Source: Photobacterium marinum
Lineage (GTDB): Bacteria > Pseudomonadota > Gammaproteobacteria > Enterobacterales > Vibrionaceae
Reading direction: 5' to 3'
Length of the DNA: 64,000 bases
NCBI RefSeq assembly: GCF_000331515.1
Contig: NZ_AMZO01000023.1
Location: forward strand, 62,001 to 126,000
Numbering within the stretch: the stretch's first letter is position 1; the number at the start of each line of letters is the position of its first letter. A model generated the notes under the pieces. The model saw only the letters and a list, made by a program, of their open reading frames with translations, was not told the origin of the DNA and made no database searches. A program made the translations under genes and the position numbers. Shown in pieces: positions 19,020-29,943 of the stretch.

Positions 19020-20288
19020 TTAGCCGAAGACGGCTTGCATCACGTAGAAGAAGATGACAGCAAGCAGAGCGCCGGCAGGCAGGGTAACAACCCAAGAGGC
19101 CACAATGTTACGAACCACACCCAGGTTCAGGGCGGCAATGCCTCGGGCGAAACCTACACCCAATACTGCACCAACCAAAGTTTGGGTAGTAGAAATTGGC
19201 AGACCAGTACCTGATGCCAGTACTACAGTCGATGCTGTTGCAAGCTGTGCTGCGAAACCGCGACTTGGTGTCAGCTCTGTAATGCCGGTACCAACTGTTG
19301 CCATTACTTTATGACCCAGAGTTGCCAGACCTACGACAATACCGACACCGCCAAGCGGCAGGATCCACCATGCGATTTCACTTTTCGCGGCGATTTCACC
19401 CATATGCTCGACAGTTGATGCAACTGCTGAAAGTGGACCGATCGCATTAGCAACGTCGTTTGAACCGTGGGCAAAAGCCATGGCACAAGCGGTAACAACC
19501 ATCAGCAGGCTGAATACACGTTCAACACCAGCATAACCGTTACTGTCAACGGACGTACCGTCGTCAGTGTATTTTCGGCCGATGTAGAAGTAACCGAACA
19601 GCATAACGATAGCAGAAATCGCTACAGATGCCGCCCAGGCTTCACCGCTGGATAGGTGCAGACCTACGTGCTTCAGACCTTTCTTAATAGTTACCAGAGC
19701 AATAACCATCGCCGTGATGAACATGTATACCGGTACAAAGCGCTTGGCGTTCGCCAGCGGGTTGTCAGTATCAAAAATCAGGCGCTGGGCACTGATGAAA
19801 ATCAGGTAAGCAAAGAGGCCTGAGATGAACGGGGTAATAATCCAACTACCGACGATACCCTGAACAGAGCTCCAGTCGACAGCCTCAGTACCAACAGAAA
19901 CGCACGCAAAACCGATGATGGCACCGATGATTGAGTGTGTTGTAGATACAGGCCAACCCATGTAAGACGCTACAAGCAGCCAGGTACCGGCTGCCAGCAG
20001 GGCTGACATCATACCGTAAACCAGAATTTCTGGTTGTGCTGCATAGTGTGAAGTCTCAATTACACCCTTACGGATGGTGTCTGTTACTTCACCGCCTGCC
20101 AGATAAGCACCGGCAAATTCGAAAATCATCGCAATGATGATTGCCTGTTTAACAGTTAGCGCTTTGGAGCCTACAGATGTCCCCATGGCATTGGCAACGT
20201 CGTTCGCACCAATACCTACGGCCATTAAAAAACCAAAAAAAGCCGCCACCATGATAATCACGGTGCCGTAATTAGCCAGGATTTCCAT
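19020..20288 (-). CDS. Inorganic phosphate transporter, PiT family
   Basis: Inner-membrane low-affinity symporter that takes up metal-phosphate with protons or sodium. At 422 residues it has about ten transmembrane helices and the duplicated family signature GANDVANAMGTSVGSKAL (about 28-45) and GSNDVANAIGPLSAV (about 275-289). It is transcribed with the upstream DUF47 protein (32-bp gap), a pairing known to modulate Pit activity. E. coli PitA is longer (about 499 residues), so this is the shorter Pit type common in marine bacteria. Confidence 0.93.
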   Translation of the reverse strand: MEILANYGTVIIMVAAFFGFLMAVGIGANDVANAMGTSVGSKALTVKQAIIIAMIFEFAGAYLAGGEVTDTIRKGVIETSHYAAQPEILVYGMMSALLAAGTWLLVASYMGWPVSTTHSIIGAIIGFACVSVGTEAVDWSSVQGIVGSWIITPFISGLFAYLIFISAQRLIFDTDNPLANAKRFVPVYMFITAMVIALVTIKKGLKHVGLHLSSGEAWAASVAISAIVMLFGYFYIGRKYTDDGTSVDSNGYAGVERVFSLLMVVTACAMAFAHGSNDVANAIGPLSAVASTVEHMGEIAAKSEIAWWILPLGGVGIVVGLATLGHKVMATVGTGITELTPSRGFAAQLATASTVVLASGTGLPISTTQTLVGAVLGVGFARGIAALNLGVVRNIVASWVVTLPAGALLAVIFFYVMQAVFG

Positions 20289-20320
20289 TGTAAAACCTTG
20301 TTTTTATTAAACTCTCTAGT

Positions 20321-21001
20321 TTAAGAGCGCGATAGCATGATCTCTAATCGCGAGCCGACACGTTGTGCCTGATCAGCGATGCTACCGACCCACTCGAGAA
20401 TTTTGTACAGGAACATGACATCCACCGGACTATATTGGTCTTCGATGGACATGAGTTGTTGACGTAATTGAATCTGCATGGTGTCTGTGTCGTCTTCGAT
20501 CACATCCAGCTGATTAATCATTTCAGCAACCAGAGTCACTTCCCTGCCTTTAAAGCCGGTTTCCAGCAATTCATCCAGCTCGTTAATAACACGGCTAGCC
20601 TGATTGGCTGCATCAAGGCAACGTTGGACGTAGGCAATGAAATCCGGGTATAGCTCATCAGGAATACGCAGCTGACGACCAAGGACTCGACCAGCGATGT
20701 CTTTGGACAGGTTAGCAAGCTTATCCTGTTGTGTTAGAAGGCCAAGCATGTCAGTACGATCTACTGGCATGAAAAGACCACGGGGTAGTTTAAGGCGGAT
20801 CTCACGCTTCAACACATCCGCATCTTTTTCAAGCTGCGAGATCTGTTCGCGTAAGGTGGTTGCTTTGTCCCAATCGCCGGCGTGACACGCCTCGAAAAAA
20901 GGAACAAGCAATTCGCAACACTCTGTTACACGAGTAACATGACGTTGCAGCGGTTTGATTGGGGATTTAGCAAAGAGCCCCATAATTGTATTTACTGGCA
21001 T
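20321..21001 (-). CDS. DUF47 / PhoU-like phosphate transport regulator
   Basis: A 226-residue all-helical protein of the TIGR00153/DUF47 family, PhoU-like, found upstream of pit genes and thought to modulate the transporter. It has MPVNTIMGLFAKSPIKPLQ at the start, then repeated helices with acidic metal-site residues (ISQLEKDADVLKREI near 48-62 and VIEDDTDTMQIQL near 170-182). A second in-frame ATG at codon 7 is an alternative start. It is first in a two-gene operon with the phosphate transporter. Confidence 0.88.
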   Translation of the reverse strand: MPVNTIMGLFAKSPIKPLQRHVTRVTECCELLVPFFEACHAGDWDKATTLREQISQLEKDADVLKREIRLKLPRGLFMPVDRTDMLGLLTQQDKLANLSKDIAGRVLGRQLRIPDELYPDFIAYVQRCLDAANQASRVINELDELLETGFKGREVTLVAEMINQLDVIEDDTDTMQIQLRQQLMSIEDQYSPVDVMFLYKILEWVGSIADQAQRVGSRLEIMLSRS

Positions 21002-21185
21002 AGCCGATCAACCTAAAGAGTGCCGTACAAGGCTAAATCTTGAGCGATGGTCATAGAGGCGCGCATGTTAACGTATAAGTCAGTATAGTGGAACTAATTT
21101 CGATCAAGGTTTTGTCGATATTTCGTGCTTGCCCCGAAACGAAATTGGAAATATGCTTGGTTTGCCACTGTTTATAGGTATAACT

Positions 21186-22700
21186 ATGGAAACCGAGATA
21201 GAACTGAAATTTTTCGTCTCACCAGACTTTTCGAGTCAATTATTACGCAAAATATCTGAAGCGAAAATACTGCAGCAAAGTAGTCGGATGTTAGGTAATG
21301 TCTACTTTGACACACCAGACCAAACACTTCGTCAACACGATATTGGCCTTCGGGTCCGTCGCTTTGACGATGTTTTTGTTCAGACCCTGAAAACAGCAGG
21401 ACGAGTGGTAGCAGGATTGCACCAGCGTCCGGAATACAATGCTGAAGTCAGCGGTAATGATCCTGACCTTTCCCTTTATCCGGCTGATGCCTGGCCTGGA
21501 GATATTGATGTTGCCGTTGTGCAGCAACAATTAGCTCCGCTTTTCACTACTGATTTTGAACGTCAGCAATGGCTTATTGCCATGCCGGATGGTAGCCAGA
21601 TTGAACTGGCTTTTGATCAGGGGGAGGTCAGTGCGAATGGCAAGACCAGTCCGATTTGCGAAGTGGAGTTGGAGCTGAAATCCGGACAAACTGATGCGTT
21701 ATTTACCCTTGCCCGCGAACTGTGTGCTGATGGTGGCGTGCGTCTTGGCAACTTGAGTAAGGCGGCCCGTGGCTACCGTCTTGCATCTGGTTATCAGGGA
21801 GACGAAGTCAAATCTCTGCAGTTTGTACCGGTACAGGCAAATGACAGTGTTGAGGCTGTGTTTGTTCAAACGCTGGAACACGCGCTGGCTCACTGGCATA
21901 ACCATGAGCAGATTTATGTTGAGCGTCAGGAGCAGACTGCGCTTTACCAGATATACCAGGCCTTGACGTTGATTCGTCAAACCCTGACCATGTTCGGCTG
22001 TATGATCCCGCGTAGAGCCAGTGCTTTGCTTCGTCAGGAACTGAACTGGTTGGAAGGCGAGTTTGATTGGCTTGATGAGTTTGCCAGCATCGAGCACTTG
22101 CTGGCTGAAAAAGGTCATGCCCTGAAAAAGCTCAATGCCCGTAAGGGATTGATGAAGCAGCTTAAAGTTCGGCAGGAAGAGCTGCCGGAAACAGATGAAG
22201 TACTGGAGCTATTTGAATCAGCTCGTTACTGTGGCTTGCTGCTTGATCTGAGCCGTTGGATCCTGAGCCGTGGCTGGCAGCCGTTCCTGGATGATAAAGC
22301 CCGAGCTCGTCTGGCAAAGAATATTAAGGAGTTTGCTGATAATGTATTGGCCCGCTCCTGGGAAGAACTGGCTGAAGTGTTCCCTGTTCAGCGTCAGCTG
22401 GGACGGGTTGATTATTTAGATCAACAGCCGCGTTTAACCCGTAATCTGATGAGCGGCCTGTGTTTCGCGAAACTTTATGATGAGGAGAAGCGCTCTGGCT
22501 TCAGATTGCCGTGGCTTGATTTGCTGCGCGGTATTGAAGACTTACGTCATCTGGAACCGATCAGGCTTCTGCTGGAACAACAGGACGACGAAGATCGCTG
22601 CCAGATTGAAAAATGGCTGTCTCGTCAGGAAGAATCATTGCTTCATGCCATGGAGCAGACTCGTCTGAATGGTATTGAACAGGCACCTTACTGGCCGTGA
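21186..22700 (+). CDS. ygiF: Inorganic triphosphatase, CYTH and CHAD domains
   Basis: Hydrolyses inorganic triphosphate. At 504 residues: N-terminal CYTH domain (about 1-200) with the signature EIELKF at residues 4-9 and the R-x-R pattern LRVRRFD; C-terminal helical CHAD domain (about 220-500) rich in His and Arg, likely a polyphosphate-binding surface. The start at 21186 is chosen since CYTH proteins begin right before ExExK; the frame runs up to 21129 without homology. It is divergent from the phosphate transport pair, giving a phosphate-themed cluster. In E. coli ygiF also neighbours ygiM and glnE, as here. Confidence 0.93.
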   Translation: METEIELKFFVSPDFSSQLLRKISEAKILQQSSRMLGNVYFDTPDQTLRQHDIGLRVRRFDDVFVQTLKTAGRVVAGLHQRPEYNAEVSGNDPDLSLYPADAWPGDIDVAVVQQQLAPLFTTDFERQQWLIAMPDGSQIELAFDQGEVSANGKTSPICEVELELKSGQTDALFTLARELCADGGVRLGNLSKAARGYRLASGYQGDEVKSLQFVPVQANDSVEAVFVQTLEHALAHWHNHEQIYVERQEQTALYQIYQALTLIRQTLTMFGCMIPRRASALLRQELNWLEGEFDWLDEFASIEHLLAEKGHALKKLNARKGLMKQLKVRQEELPETDEVLELFESARYCGLLLDLSRWILSRGWQPFLDDKARARLAKNIKEFADNVLARSWEELAEVFPVQRQLGRVDYLDQQPRLTRNLMSGLCFAKLYDEEKRSGFRLPWLDLLRGIEDLRHLEPIRLLLEQQDDEDRCQIEKWLSRQEESLLHAMEQTRLNGIEQAPYWP

Positions 22701-22729
22701 TGTCAGACTGAATGTCGAATAAGGTTATT

Positions 22730-22761
22730 AAAAACGCCCCGCACTGTTGCGGGGCGTTTTT
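22730..22761. terminator. Bidirectional terminator after ygiF
   Basis: AAAAACGCCCCGCA-CTGT-TGCGGGGCGTTTTT, a 14-bp stem; its right end reaches the convergent channel gene's stop. Confidence 0.92.
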
Positions 22762-23570
22762 TATTCTTGTAATGCGTGTTTGTTGTGGTTGTTTTTTTGT
22801 TTTTCGATAGCCTGTTGATTGAGCTGGCTCTCCAGGCGGGTGAGCCGTTCAAGTATCTGTTGTTGGTTTTGCAGCATTTGCTGCCACTCTTCTTCATGCC
22901 TGCGTGCTTGTTGCTCTTTCTTTTTAGCCGGATCAGAAATGATTGAGCTGATCAGGCCCGCCACCATACCGAATAACCCGACACCGCAGATGATGATGAT
23001 TGCTGCCAGAGTCTTGCCAAAGACGGTAACGGGATAATGGTCGCCGTAACCGACGGTTGAGATGGTCACCAGTACCCACCAGATTGCATCCCCGGCTGAG
23101 TGGATATTCGCTTTGGGATCGCTGCCTTCAAATAACAGCATCAGTGCAGAGCCGACAGTGACCAGTACAGTCAGGAGCAGGAAAATGGAGGCGATGGTTG
23201 CTTCGCGGCGGTTACGACGAATGTGGTTGATAACCTGCTGGCCGGAGCGGATCAGTCTTATCACTCTGAATATTTGCACAACCCGGGCAAAGCGGACCGG
23301 TTCGATAACCGGGATACTGGCAATAAAATCTGGCCAGTGATGTTTAATGTAATTTTTCCTGTCGTTACTACGGATCAGGTCGGTAAGAAGCTGGCACCAA
23401 AAAAGCAAGCAAATGAAAGAGTCAAGGCCGAGGAACAGTGCATAAATGCCTTCACTCCTTGGAATAAATATTAAGCTTGTCACAATCGCCAGTGAGACAA
23501 AAGATAATACTAAGGCCATAAGGCTCATGGGATTGAGTTCATGTTTGATGGTGTCGATCTTTTTCATCAT
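22761..23570 (-). CDS. Voltage-gated-like potassium channel protein
   Basis: A 269-residue six-transmembrane ion channel. Helices near 17-35, 44-66, 79-90 and 124-147; arginines at 93, 96, 102, 105 and 108 form an S4-like sensor (RFARVVQIFRVIRLIRSG). The selectivity filter TVGYGD is at 172-177, the last helix at 185-210, and a charged glutamine-rich coiled coil (about 215-262) makes a cytoplasmic tail. It is most like the bacterial Kv/ion_trans family. Start uncertain: two adjacent ATGs at 23570 and 23567, neither with a clear Shine-Dalgarno, and a further in-frame start at 23597. Confidence 0.88.
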   Translation of the reverse strand: MMKKIDTIKHELNPMSLMALVLSFVSLAIVTSLIFIPRSEGIYALFLGLDSFICLLFWCQLLTDLIRSNDRKNYIKHHWPDFIASIPVIEPVRFARVVQIFRVIRLIRSGQQVINHIRRNRREATIASIFLLLTVLVTVGSALMLLFEGSDPKANIHSAGDAIWWVLVTISTVGYGDHYPVTVFGKTLAAIIIICGVGLFGMVAGLISSIISDPAKKKEQQARRHEEEWQQMLQNQQQILERLTRLESQLNQQAIEKQKNNHNKHALQE

Positions 23571-23793
23571 TAAATTTTTGCAATAGCATGCCGACATATA
23601 GAATAACAGCTATTGTTTTGGGCAAAAAAATAAATCACGACATTATATTAGTTTCGACAGGAGACGGGGGTCTCTTACTGTCGACAATAAGCGGAACAAT
23701 AGCGCTGCAGGCTATTAGCTTCCCTAGCAATAAAATCGCCTTTCTTAGTACAAGTCGCTGGAAGGCGGTAACAATTTAATATGGAGATTCCAA

Positions 23794-25395
23794 ATGGCGA
23801 GGATGGTGTTCAAACCATGGGAAAAAGGGCTGACGAATATCCGGTTGGTGCCAAAGTTAGTGCTGTTGATGGTGTTCAGTACAGTTTTGCTGATAGGTAA
23901 ACAATTGTGGGACGCCAACACCTTTTATCAGTCGGTGATTGAAATTCAGCAGGATCGCTCGAAAGAGCTGGCCGAGGTTAATGCGGCGATGCTGAAAACA
24001 TTCCTCGCTCAGGGGGGAGCAGGTAAAGCGATGGCTGAAAAAGCTGTGGCGGCACAGGTTGGCAGCCTGAAAAATGGCGCTTATCTTTACCTGGTTGAGC
24101 GCGACAGTGGCAAAGTTATCGGACACCCTCAGGCCCGCACGCTCCGTGATTTGAACTCCCCGCTAGAAAACGGGACATCCCTTTCCGGCTACCTCAGCCA
24201 ACTTTCCGGCTCTTCCGGCTTTGTTTTCGATAATCAGGAGCGGTTTGAATATGCTGTCGAACTGTCGCAGTGGAACTGGCTGGTGGTGGCATCGCAGCCA
24301 GCATCAGAAGCTGAAGCTTATCACGGCGCTTACCTGGTTCAGGTTGCTTGGCAGACCGGCTTAATGATAATCGCTTTTGTGGTGATTCTGCTGAGTGGCT
24401 CCAGTGTCATGCTGCGCCAGACCCGTTACCTTGCTGACAGTATCCAGTTGCTTGCTGCGCGTAACCTTTCAGAGCCGATTGATATGGACTGTGGTGATGA
24501 ATACGGTGATTTGGCTCGTGAGCTGGAGAAGACCCGAATCCAGCTGCATGATGTGATTCGCAGTCAGCGTGATGCCGCATCTGAATTGTCAGGCCTGGCG
24601 GAAATCATGTCGATCAGTATGGCGGAAACCAAAGAGTCTTCTCAGGAAGAGTTCAATGAAGTTGATCAGCTAGCATCAGCGATGAGCGAGATGACCTCGA
24701 CGGTTCAGACGGTCGCTGATCACGCCCGAGAAGCTTCGGAAGCTACGGAAGGTACGTCGGTTCAGGCTAAGCAGGGACAGCAGTTTGTTTCTGAAACCAT
24801 TGGTACCATTAACCAGCTTTCTCAGGATATCAGCCAGTCGGCCAATGCCGTTAGCCAGGTTGAAGATCGTGTCGAGCAGATCGGCAGTGTTATCGTTACC
24901 ATCCAAAGTATTTCTGAGCAGACCAACCTGCTGGCGCTGAACGCAGCGATTGAAGCGGCCCGTGCCGGTGACGCCGGCCGTGGTTTTGCCGTGGTTGCAG
25001 ATGAAGTTCGAAATCTTGCCCAGCGCACGCAAACGGCGACGGTCGAAATCCAGGAAATGATATCCCAGTTGCAGAATAGTGCTCAACAGGCTGTTGGCCT
25101 GATGGAGCAGAGTGTAGTTGAAGCCGCAGAAGGGGTTGAACTGGTTACCAATGCTGGTGGCGAGCTGGATAAGATCGTGGATCAGGTTCAGCGGATCAAT
25201 GATATGAACTTCCAGATTGCTTCAGCTGCTGAGCAGCAGAGCACCGTGGCTGATGAAATGAGCCAGAACCTGACTAATGTTCGCGAACTGGTTGAAGCGT
25301 CAGTAGTGGTGGTATCTGAGTTGTCAGAGACTTCAGATATGGTGCAGAACCACGCCACTGAACTGGAAGGCAAGATTCAGGCTTTCCACATCTGA
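23794..25395 (+). CDS. Methyl-accepting chemotaxis protein with periplasmic Cache-like sensor
   Basis: A 533-residue chemoreceptor. Transmembrane 1 at about 20-37; periplasmic sensor about 40-180 with a single-Cache pattern ([19 protein letters not shown] and NWLVVASQP); transmembrane 2 at about 185-206; HAMP-like linker (about 208-255); cytoplasmic signalling coil with the hairpin-tip signature [18 protein letters not shown] near 370-390. No C-terminal CheR-binding pentapeptide is seen; it ends KIQAFHI. GGAG lies 7 nt before the ATG. It is a single gene with a weak hairpin after it. The ligand cannot be predicted. Confidence 0.94.
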   Translation: MARMVFKPWEKGLTNIRLVPKLVLLMVFSTVLLIGKQLWDANTFYQSVIEIQQDRSKELAEVNAAMLKTFLAQGGAGKAMAEKAVAAQVGSLKNGAYLYLVERDSGKVIGHPQARTLRDLNSPLENGTSLSGYLSQLSGSSGFVFDNQERFEYAVELSQWNWLVVASQPASEAEAYHGAYLVQVAWQTGLMIIAFVVILLSGSSVMLRQTRYLADSIQLLAARNLSEPIDMDCGDEYGDLARELEKTRIQLHDVIRSQRDAASELSGLAEIMSISMAETKESSQEEFNEVDQLASAMSEMTSTVQTVADHAREASEATEGTSVQAKQGQQFVSETIGTINQLSQDISQSANAVSQVEDRVEQIGSVIVTIQSISEQTNLLALNAAIEAARAGDAGRGFAVVADEVRNLAQRTQTATVEIQEMISQLQNSAQQAVGLMEQSVVEAAEGVELVTNAGGELDKIVDQVQRINDMNFQIASAAEQQSTVADEMSQNLTNVRELVEASVVVVSELSETSDMVQNHATELEGKIQAFHI

Positions 25396-25434
25396 TTTGA
25401 GTTACGTTCCCTGAACGTGATTGTTGAATGATAA

Positions 25435-25460
25435 CAACGCCCGCTAATATGCGGGCGTTG
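25435..25460 (+). terminator. Hairpin after chemoreceptor gene
   Basis: CAACGCCCGC-TAATAT-GCGGGCGTTG, 10 bp. The U-tract is weak (TGTTATGTTATT), so termination may be partial and glnE could receive read-through. Confidence 0.6.
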
Positions 25461-25504
25461 TGTTATGTTATTGGATATAAGCGGAATAACAAAAAGGAAC
25501 TGCA

Positions 25505-28363
25505 ATGACCCAGCATGAACGATTGACTGCTGCTGCCGACAAGGCCATTGAAAAAATTCAGCAAGCCCATCCGGAACTGTTGGCACAATGGCCGCAGGAA
25601 CGTCAGGGTGAACTGCGTCAGGTGCTGGGGTATAGCGACTTTATTACCGCATCGATTGTGCGTGACAGCCGATTGTTGTCATGGCTGGCAGATCATGCTG
25701 ACGATCATGACCATGCCAGCCGGTACCGCAGTCAGTTGGCTGAAAAGCTGGTTGCAGCAACCGATGAAAACAGCCTGATGCGATTGTTGCGCGCTTTTCG
25801 CCGGCAGGAGATGACCTGGATTGCCTGGCGGGATTTCACAGGCAAGGCATCTCTGAATCAAAGTCTTGAGCACCTTTCCCAACTGGCAGAAGCCCTGATC
25901 ATGGAAGCCTATAACTGGCTTTATACTCAATGCTGTCAGGAGTGGGGAACACCCGTAAACGAACAGGGAGAAGCTCAGCCGATGTTGATCCTCGGGATGG
26001 GCAAGCTGGGTGGCGGGGAGCTGAACTTTTCATCTGATATTGACCTTATCTTTACCTATCCGGAAAACGGTGAAACCCAAGGCGGGCGACGCAGTTTAGC
26101 CAATGCCCAGTTTTTTACCCGTCTGGGGCAGCGACTGATTAAAGTGCTGGATCAGCAAACATTTGATGGTTTCTGTTATCGGGTCGATATGCGCTTGCGT
26201 CCGTTTGGTGATAGTGGGCCGCTGGTAATGAGCTATGCGGCTCTTGAAGATTATTACCAGGAACAGGGGCGGGACTGGGAACGCTACGCGATGATCAAGG
26301 CCCGGGTGATGGGACGGGAAAGCTTTAGTCAGTATCGGGAGTTGCGTCAGATGCTGCGGCCTTTTGTGTTCCGTCGTTATATTGATTTCAGTGCCATTCA
26401 GTCGCTGCGACGGATGAAGTCGATGATTAGCAGTGAAGTTCGTCGTCGCGGCCTGAGCAATAACATTAAGCTGGGAGCCGGCGGGATCCGGGAAGTGGAG
26501 TTTATTGCCCAGTCATTCCAGCTGATCCGCGGCGGTCGTGAGCCGAGCCTGCGTCATCGTGGATTATTGGAAACGTTGGCTGCGATGAAACAATTGTCCT
26601 TGTTGCCGGCGGAACAGATCACAGCTCTTGAGCAGGGCTATGCATTTTTGCGCCGTTTAGAGAATCTGCTGCAGGCCATTGAGGATAAGCAGACCCAGAC
26701 ACTGCCGGATAAACCGCTGGATCAAATTCGTCTTGCCAGTGCCATGGGCTATGAAGATTGGACATTGCTGTTGAGTGATGTCGAAGCTCATATGAGCGCT
26801 ATTCATCAGGTGTTCGATGATATTATCGGTAATGGCGAAGATGAAGATCATACTGCCGCCGGTGCCCGGTATCAGGAAATGTGGGCAATGGTTAAAAATG
26901 AAGAAGTGCTGCACAACATTCTTGACGAGCTGGGGGCTTCTGACGTGGCGAGCCAGGCCACTATTCTCCAAGAGATGAAAGCGGAGTTATCGAAGCGCAC
27001 ACTGGGGCCGCGCGGAAGAGAAGTGCTGGCCAAGCTGATGCCGGAAGCCTTGATGCGTATCGTTACCCGTCCGGATGCCGAATCGGTATTAGCCCGGGTG
27101 ACAAAGCTGATCACCAAGGTCGCAACCCGTACCACATACCTGGAATTGATGAGTGAGCACCCGGCAGCGCTGGATCAACTGGTTCGTCTGTGCGCAGCCA
27201 GCCCTATGGTTGCTGAGAAGCTTACCCTGTATCCGATATTGCTTGATGAACTGTTGGATCCTCAACACCTCTATAACCCGACTCCACTGGAACACTATCG
27301 TGATGAATTGCACGAGTATCTGGCAAGGATCCCTGAAGAGGATATGGAGCAACAGATGGAGGCAATTCGTCAGTTCAAGCAGGCTCAGCTATTGCGGATT
27401 GCGGCTGCTGATATCGCGGGCGCTCTGCCGCTGATGAAAGTCAGCGATCACCTTACCTACCTGGCTGAAGCTATTATCGGAGCTGTAGTGAATCAGGCAT
27501 GGCTGCAGATGGTGGAAAAATATGGCGAACCGTCCCATCTACAGGAGCGGGAAGGCAAGGGGTTCGGTGTGATTGGTTACGGTAAAATCGGTGGTTGGGA
27601 GCTGGGATACGGCTCTGATCTGGATTTGGTTTTCCTCCATGATTGCCCGGCTGATGTCTACACTAACGGCAGAAAGGAAATTGACGGCCGTCAGTTCTAT
27701 CTGCGCCTGGCACAGCGGATCGTTCACCTGTTCTCTACCCGTACTGCTTCCGGGGTGCTGTATGAAGTGGATGTCCGGTTACGTCCGTCCGGCGCGTCCG
27801 GCCTGCTGGTAAGTACCATGGAAGCATTTGCCGATTATCAGCAACAAGAAGCCTGGACCTGGGAGCATCAGGCCCTGGTCAGGGCTCGTATGGTTTATGG
27901 TGATCCGCTGTTGCAGCAAAGTTTTGCCGAAATTCGCCGCCAAACCCTGATGCAGGAGAGAGAACCGCTGCATTTGCAGCAGCAGGTTGTTGAGATGCGC
28001 CAAAAAATGCGTGAGCACCTTGGAAGCAAAAAAGTCGGTATGTTCGGCCTCAAACAGGATGAAGGTGGAATTACCGATATTGAATTTATTGCTCAGTACC
28101 TGGTATTGCAACACGCTGCTGGTGAGAAAGCGCTGACGCGCTGGTCTGATAATGTCCGTATTTTCGATACCATGGCGCAATGCGGGCTCATGAGCCTATC
28201 GGATGCCGAAGCCTTAAAAAATGCTTACTGTTGCATGCGTGATGAGATCCATCGGCTGAACTTACTGGGACAGGCTGCATATGTTCTTGAAGATAAATTT
28301 GTTGCTGAGCGCAAGGTTGTGCAGCAGATCTGGTCTGAGTGCTTTGCTTTGGATGCAGAGTGA
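25505..28363 (+). CDS. glnE: Bifunctional glutamine synthetase adenylyltransferase/adenylyl-removing enzyme
   Basis: Adenylylates glutamine synthetase to lower its activity and removes AMP when nitrogen is short, under PII control. At 952 residues it has two nucleotidyltransferase domains: [20 protein letters not shown] near 162-181 (adenylyl removal half) and [20 protein letters not shown] near 693-712 (adenylylation half), each with its own GlnD-type helical domain. AAAGGAAC precedes the ATG. It is directly upstream of hldE, as in E. coli. Confidence 0.97.
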   Translation: MTQHERLTAAADKAIEKIQQAHPELLAQWPQERQGELRQVLGYSDFITASIVRDSRLLSWLADHADDHDHASRYRSQLAEKLVAATDENSLMRLLRAFRRQEMTWIAWRDFTGKASLNQSLEHLSQLAEALIMEAYNWLYTQCCQEWGTPVNEQGEAQPMLILGMGKLGGGELNFSSDIDLIFTYPENGETQGGRRSLANAQFFTRLGQRLIKVLDQQTFDGFCYRVDMRLRPFGDSGPLVMSYAALEDYYQEQGRDWERYAMIKARVMGRESFSQYRELRQMLRPFVFRRYIDFSAIQSLRRMKSMISSEVRRRGLSNNIKLGAGGIREVEFIAQSFQLIRGGREPSLRHRGLLETLAAMKQLSLLPAEQITALEQGYAFLRRLENLLQAIEDKQTQTLPDKPLDQIRLASAMGYEDWTLLLSDVEAHMSAIHQVFDDIIGNGEDEDHTAAGARYQEMWAMVKNEEVLHNILDELGASDVASQATILQEMKAELSKRTLGPRGREVLAKLMPEALMRIVTRPDAESVLARVTKLITKVATRTTYLELMSEHPAALDQLVRLCAASPMVAEKLTLYPILLDELLDPQHLYNPTPLEHYRDELHEYLARIPEEDMEQQMEAIRQFKQAQLLRIAAADIAGALPLMKVSDHLTYLAEAIIGAVVNQAWLQMVEKYGEPSHLQEREGKGFGVIGYGKIGGWELGYGSDLDLVFLHDCPADVYTNGRKEIDGRQFYLRLAQRIVHLFSTRTASGVLYEVDVRLRPSGASGLLVSTMEAFADYQQQEAWTWEHQALVRARMVYGDPLLQQSFAEIRRQTLMQEREPLHLQQQVVEMRQKMREHLGSKKVGMFGLKQDEGGITDIEFIAQYLVLQHAAGEKALTRWSDNVRIFDTMAQCGLMSLSDAEALKNAYCCMRDEIHRLNLLGQAAYVLEDKFVAERKVVQQIWSECFALDAE

Positions 28364-28412
28364 TAAAGCTTTGTGTTAGTATTTTTCCGTTTTTACTATC
28401 CCGGAGATAATA

Positions 28413-29843
28413 ATGAAACTGACGCTTCCTGATTATGATCAAGCAGGTGTTTTGGTTGTTGGTGATGTCATGCTTGACCGTTATTGGTATGGACCAACCG
28501 GGCGGATTTCGCCTGAAGCGCCTGTGCCTGTAGTCAAGGTTGATCAGGTTGAAGAGCGTCCGGGCGGCGCGGCCAACGTAGCAATGAATATTGCAGCACT
28601 GGGTGGACATGCCCGTTTGGTTGGCCTGACGGGGATTGATGAGCCAGCGAAAGCACTGACAGAAAAACTGTCATCGTTGGATGTTCGCTGTGATTTCGTG
28701 TCACTGCCAAATTACCCGACGATCACTAAACTGCGTGTTATGAGTCGTGGCCAGCAGTTGATCCGCTTGGATTTTGAAGAAGGTTTCCATGATGTCGATG
28801 CAGAGTTGATCCTGCCTCGACTGGAGCAGTCACTGCCACACGTAAAGGCGGTGATTTTGTCGGATTATGCTAAAGGTGCTTTGGAGCATGTTCAGGCTAT
28901 GATCCAGCAGTCTCGCCAGGCCGGCGTTTCTGTCTTAATTGATCCTAAGGGCGCAGATTTCGAGCGTTACCGCGGCGCGACGCTGCTAACACCGAACCTG
29001 TCAGAGTTTGAAGCGGTTGTCGGTAAAGTGATAACTGATGAAGAGCTGGTTGAGAAAGGCCTGGGCCTGATTGATAAGTATGATCTGGAAGCTCTGCTGG
29101 TAACGCGTAGCGAACATGGTATGACCCTGTTGCAGAAAGGCCTGGAGCCCCTGCATATGCCGACTCAGGCAAAAGAAGTGTACGATGTGACCGGTGCCGG
29201 GGATACCGTGATTTCAGTACTGGCAGCATCGCTTGCGGCTGGAAAGTCTCTATCTGATGCCTGCAAGCTGGCAAATGCCGCTGCTGGCGTGGTGGTTGGT
29301 AAGCTGGGTACTTCTACTCTGTCGACCATTGAATTGACTGATGCTATCCATGGCTGCCAGGACAGCGGTTTCGGTGTGATTGCCGAAGCTCAGCTGAAGC
29401 AGGCGGTACGAGCTGCACGTGCTCGTGGTGAGAAAGTGGTTATGACCAACGGTTGTTTCGACATTCTTCATGCCGGTCATGTGGCTTACCTGAATGAAGC
29501 GGCTAAACTGGGGGATCGCCTGATTGTTGCTGTGAACTCCGACAGTTCTGTTCAGAGCCTGAAAGGTCCGGGTCGTCCGGTTAACCCGGAAGATCGTCGT
29601 ATGGCGGTACTGGCTGGTCTGGGGGCGGTTGACTGGGTTGTTCCGTTTACGGAAGAAACGCCACAGCGTCTTATCAGCGAAATTCTGCCGAATATCTTGG
29701 TTAAGGGCGGCGACTACAAGCTGGAAGAAATTGCCGGTGGTAAAGAAGTGGTTTCAGCTGGTGGCGAAGTGCGCGTTCTTAACTTTGAAGACGGTTGTTC
29801 AACCACTGAAATTATCGAAGCGATTCGTGGTGGTCGCGGTTAA
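28413..29843 (+). CDS. hldE: Bifunctional heptose 7-phosphate kinase / heptose 1-phosphate adenylyltransferase
   Basis: Makes ADP-D-glycero-D-manno-heptose for the lipopolysaccharide inner core. At 476 residues: PfkB kinase domain (about 1-318; [20 protein letters not shown] and [12 protein letters not shown]) fused to a cytidylyltransferase-like domain (about 344-476; [19 protein letters not shown]). CGGAG lies 8 nt before the ATG. 49 bp after glnE, and a strong terminator follows. Confidence 0.97.
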   Translation: MKLTLPDYDQAGVLVVGDVMLDRYWYGPTGRISPEAPVPVVKVDQVEERPGGAANVAMNIAALGGHARLVGLTGIDEPAKALTEKLSSLDVRCDFVSLPNYPTITKLRVMSRGQQLIRLDFEEGFHDVDAELILPRLEQSLPHVKAVILSDYAKGALEHVQAMIQQSRQAGVSVLIDPKGADFERYRGATLLTPNLSEFEAVVGKVITDEELVEKGLGLIDKYDLEALLVTRSEHGMTLLQKGLEPLHMPTQAKEVYDVTGAGDTVISVLAASLAAGKSLSDACKLANAAAGVVVGKLGTSTLSTIELTDAIHGCQDSGFGVIAEAQLKQAVRAARARGEKVVMTNGCFDILHAGHVAYLNEAAKLGDRLIVAVNSDSSVQSLKGPGRPVNPEDRRMAVLAGLGAVDWVVPFTEETPQRLISEILPNILVKGGDYKLEEIAGGKEVVSAGGEVRVLNFEDGCSTTEIIEAIRGGRG

Positions 29844-29885
29844 TATTCCGCATAGTCTTGTCTAGCTAGCCTAGTCATTGAATAG

Positions 29886-29916
29886 AAAAAAGCGCCATTA
29901 ATGATGGCGCTTTTTT
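29886..29916. terminator. Bidirectional terminator between hldE and tolC
   Basis: AAAAAAGCGCCAT-TAATG-ATGGCGCTTTTTT, a 13-bp stem, between convergent genes. Confidence 0.92.
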
Positions 29917-29943
29917 GTTGTCTGCTAAACGTTACTGTGATGC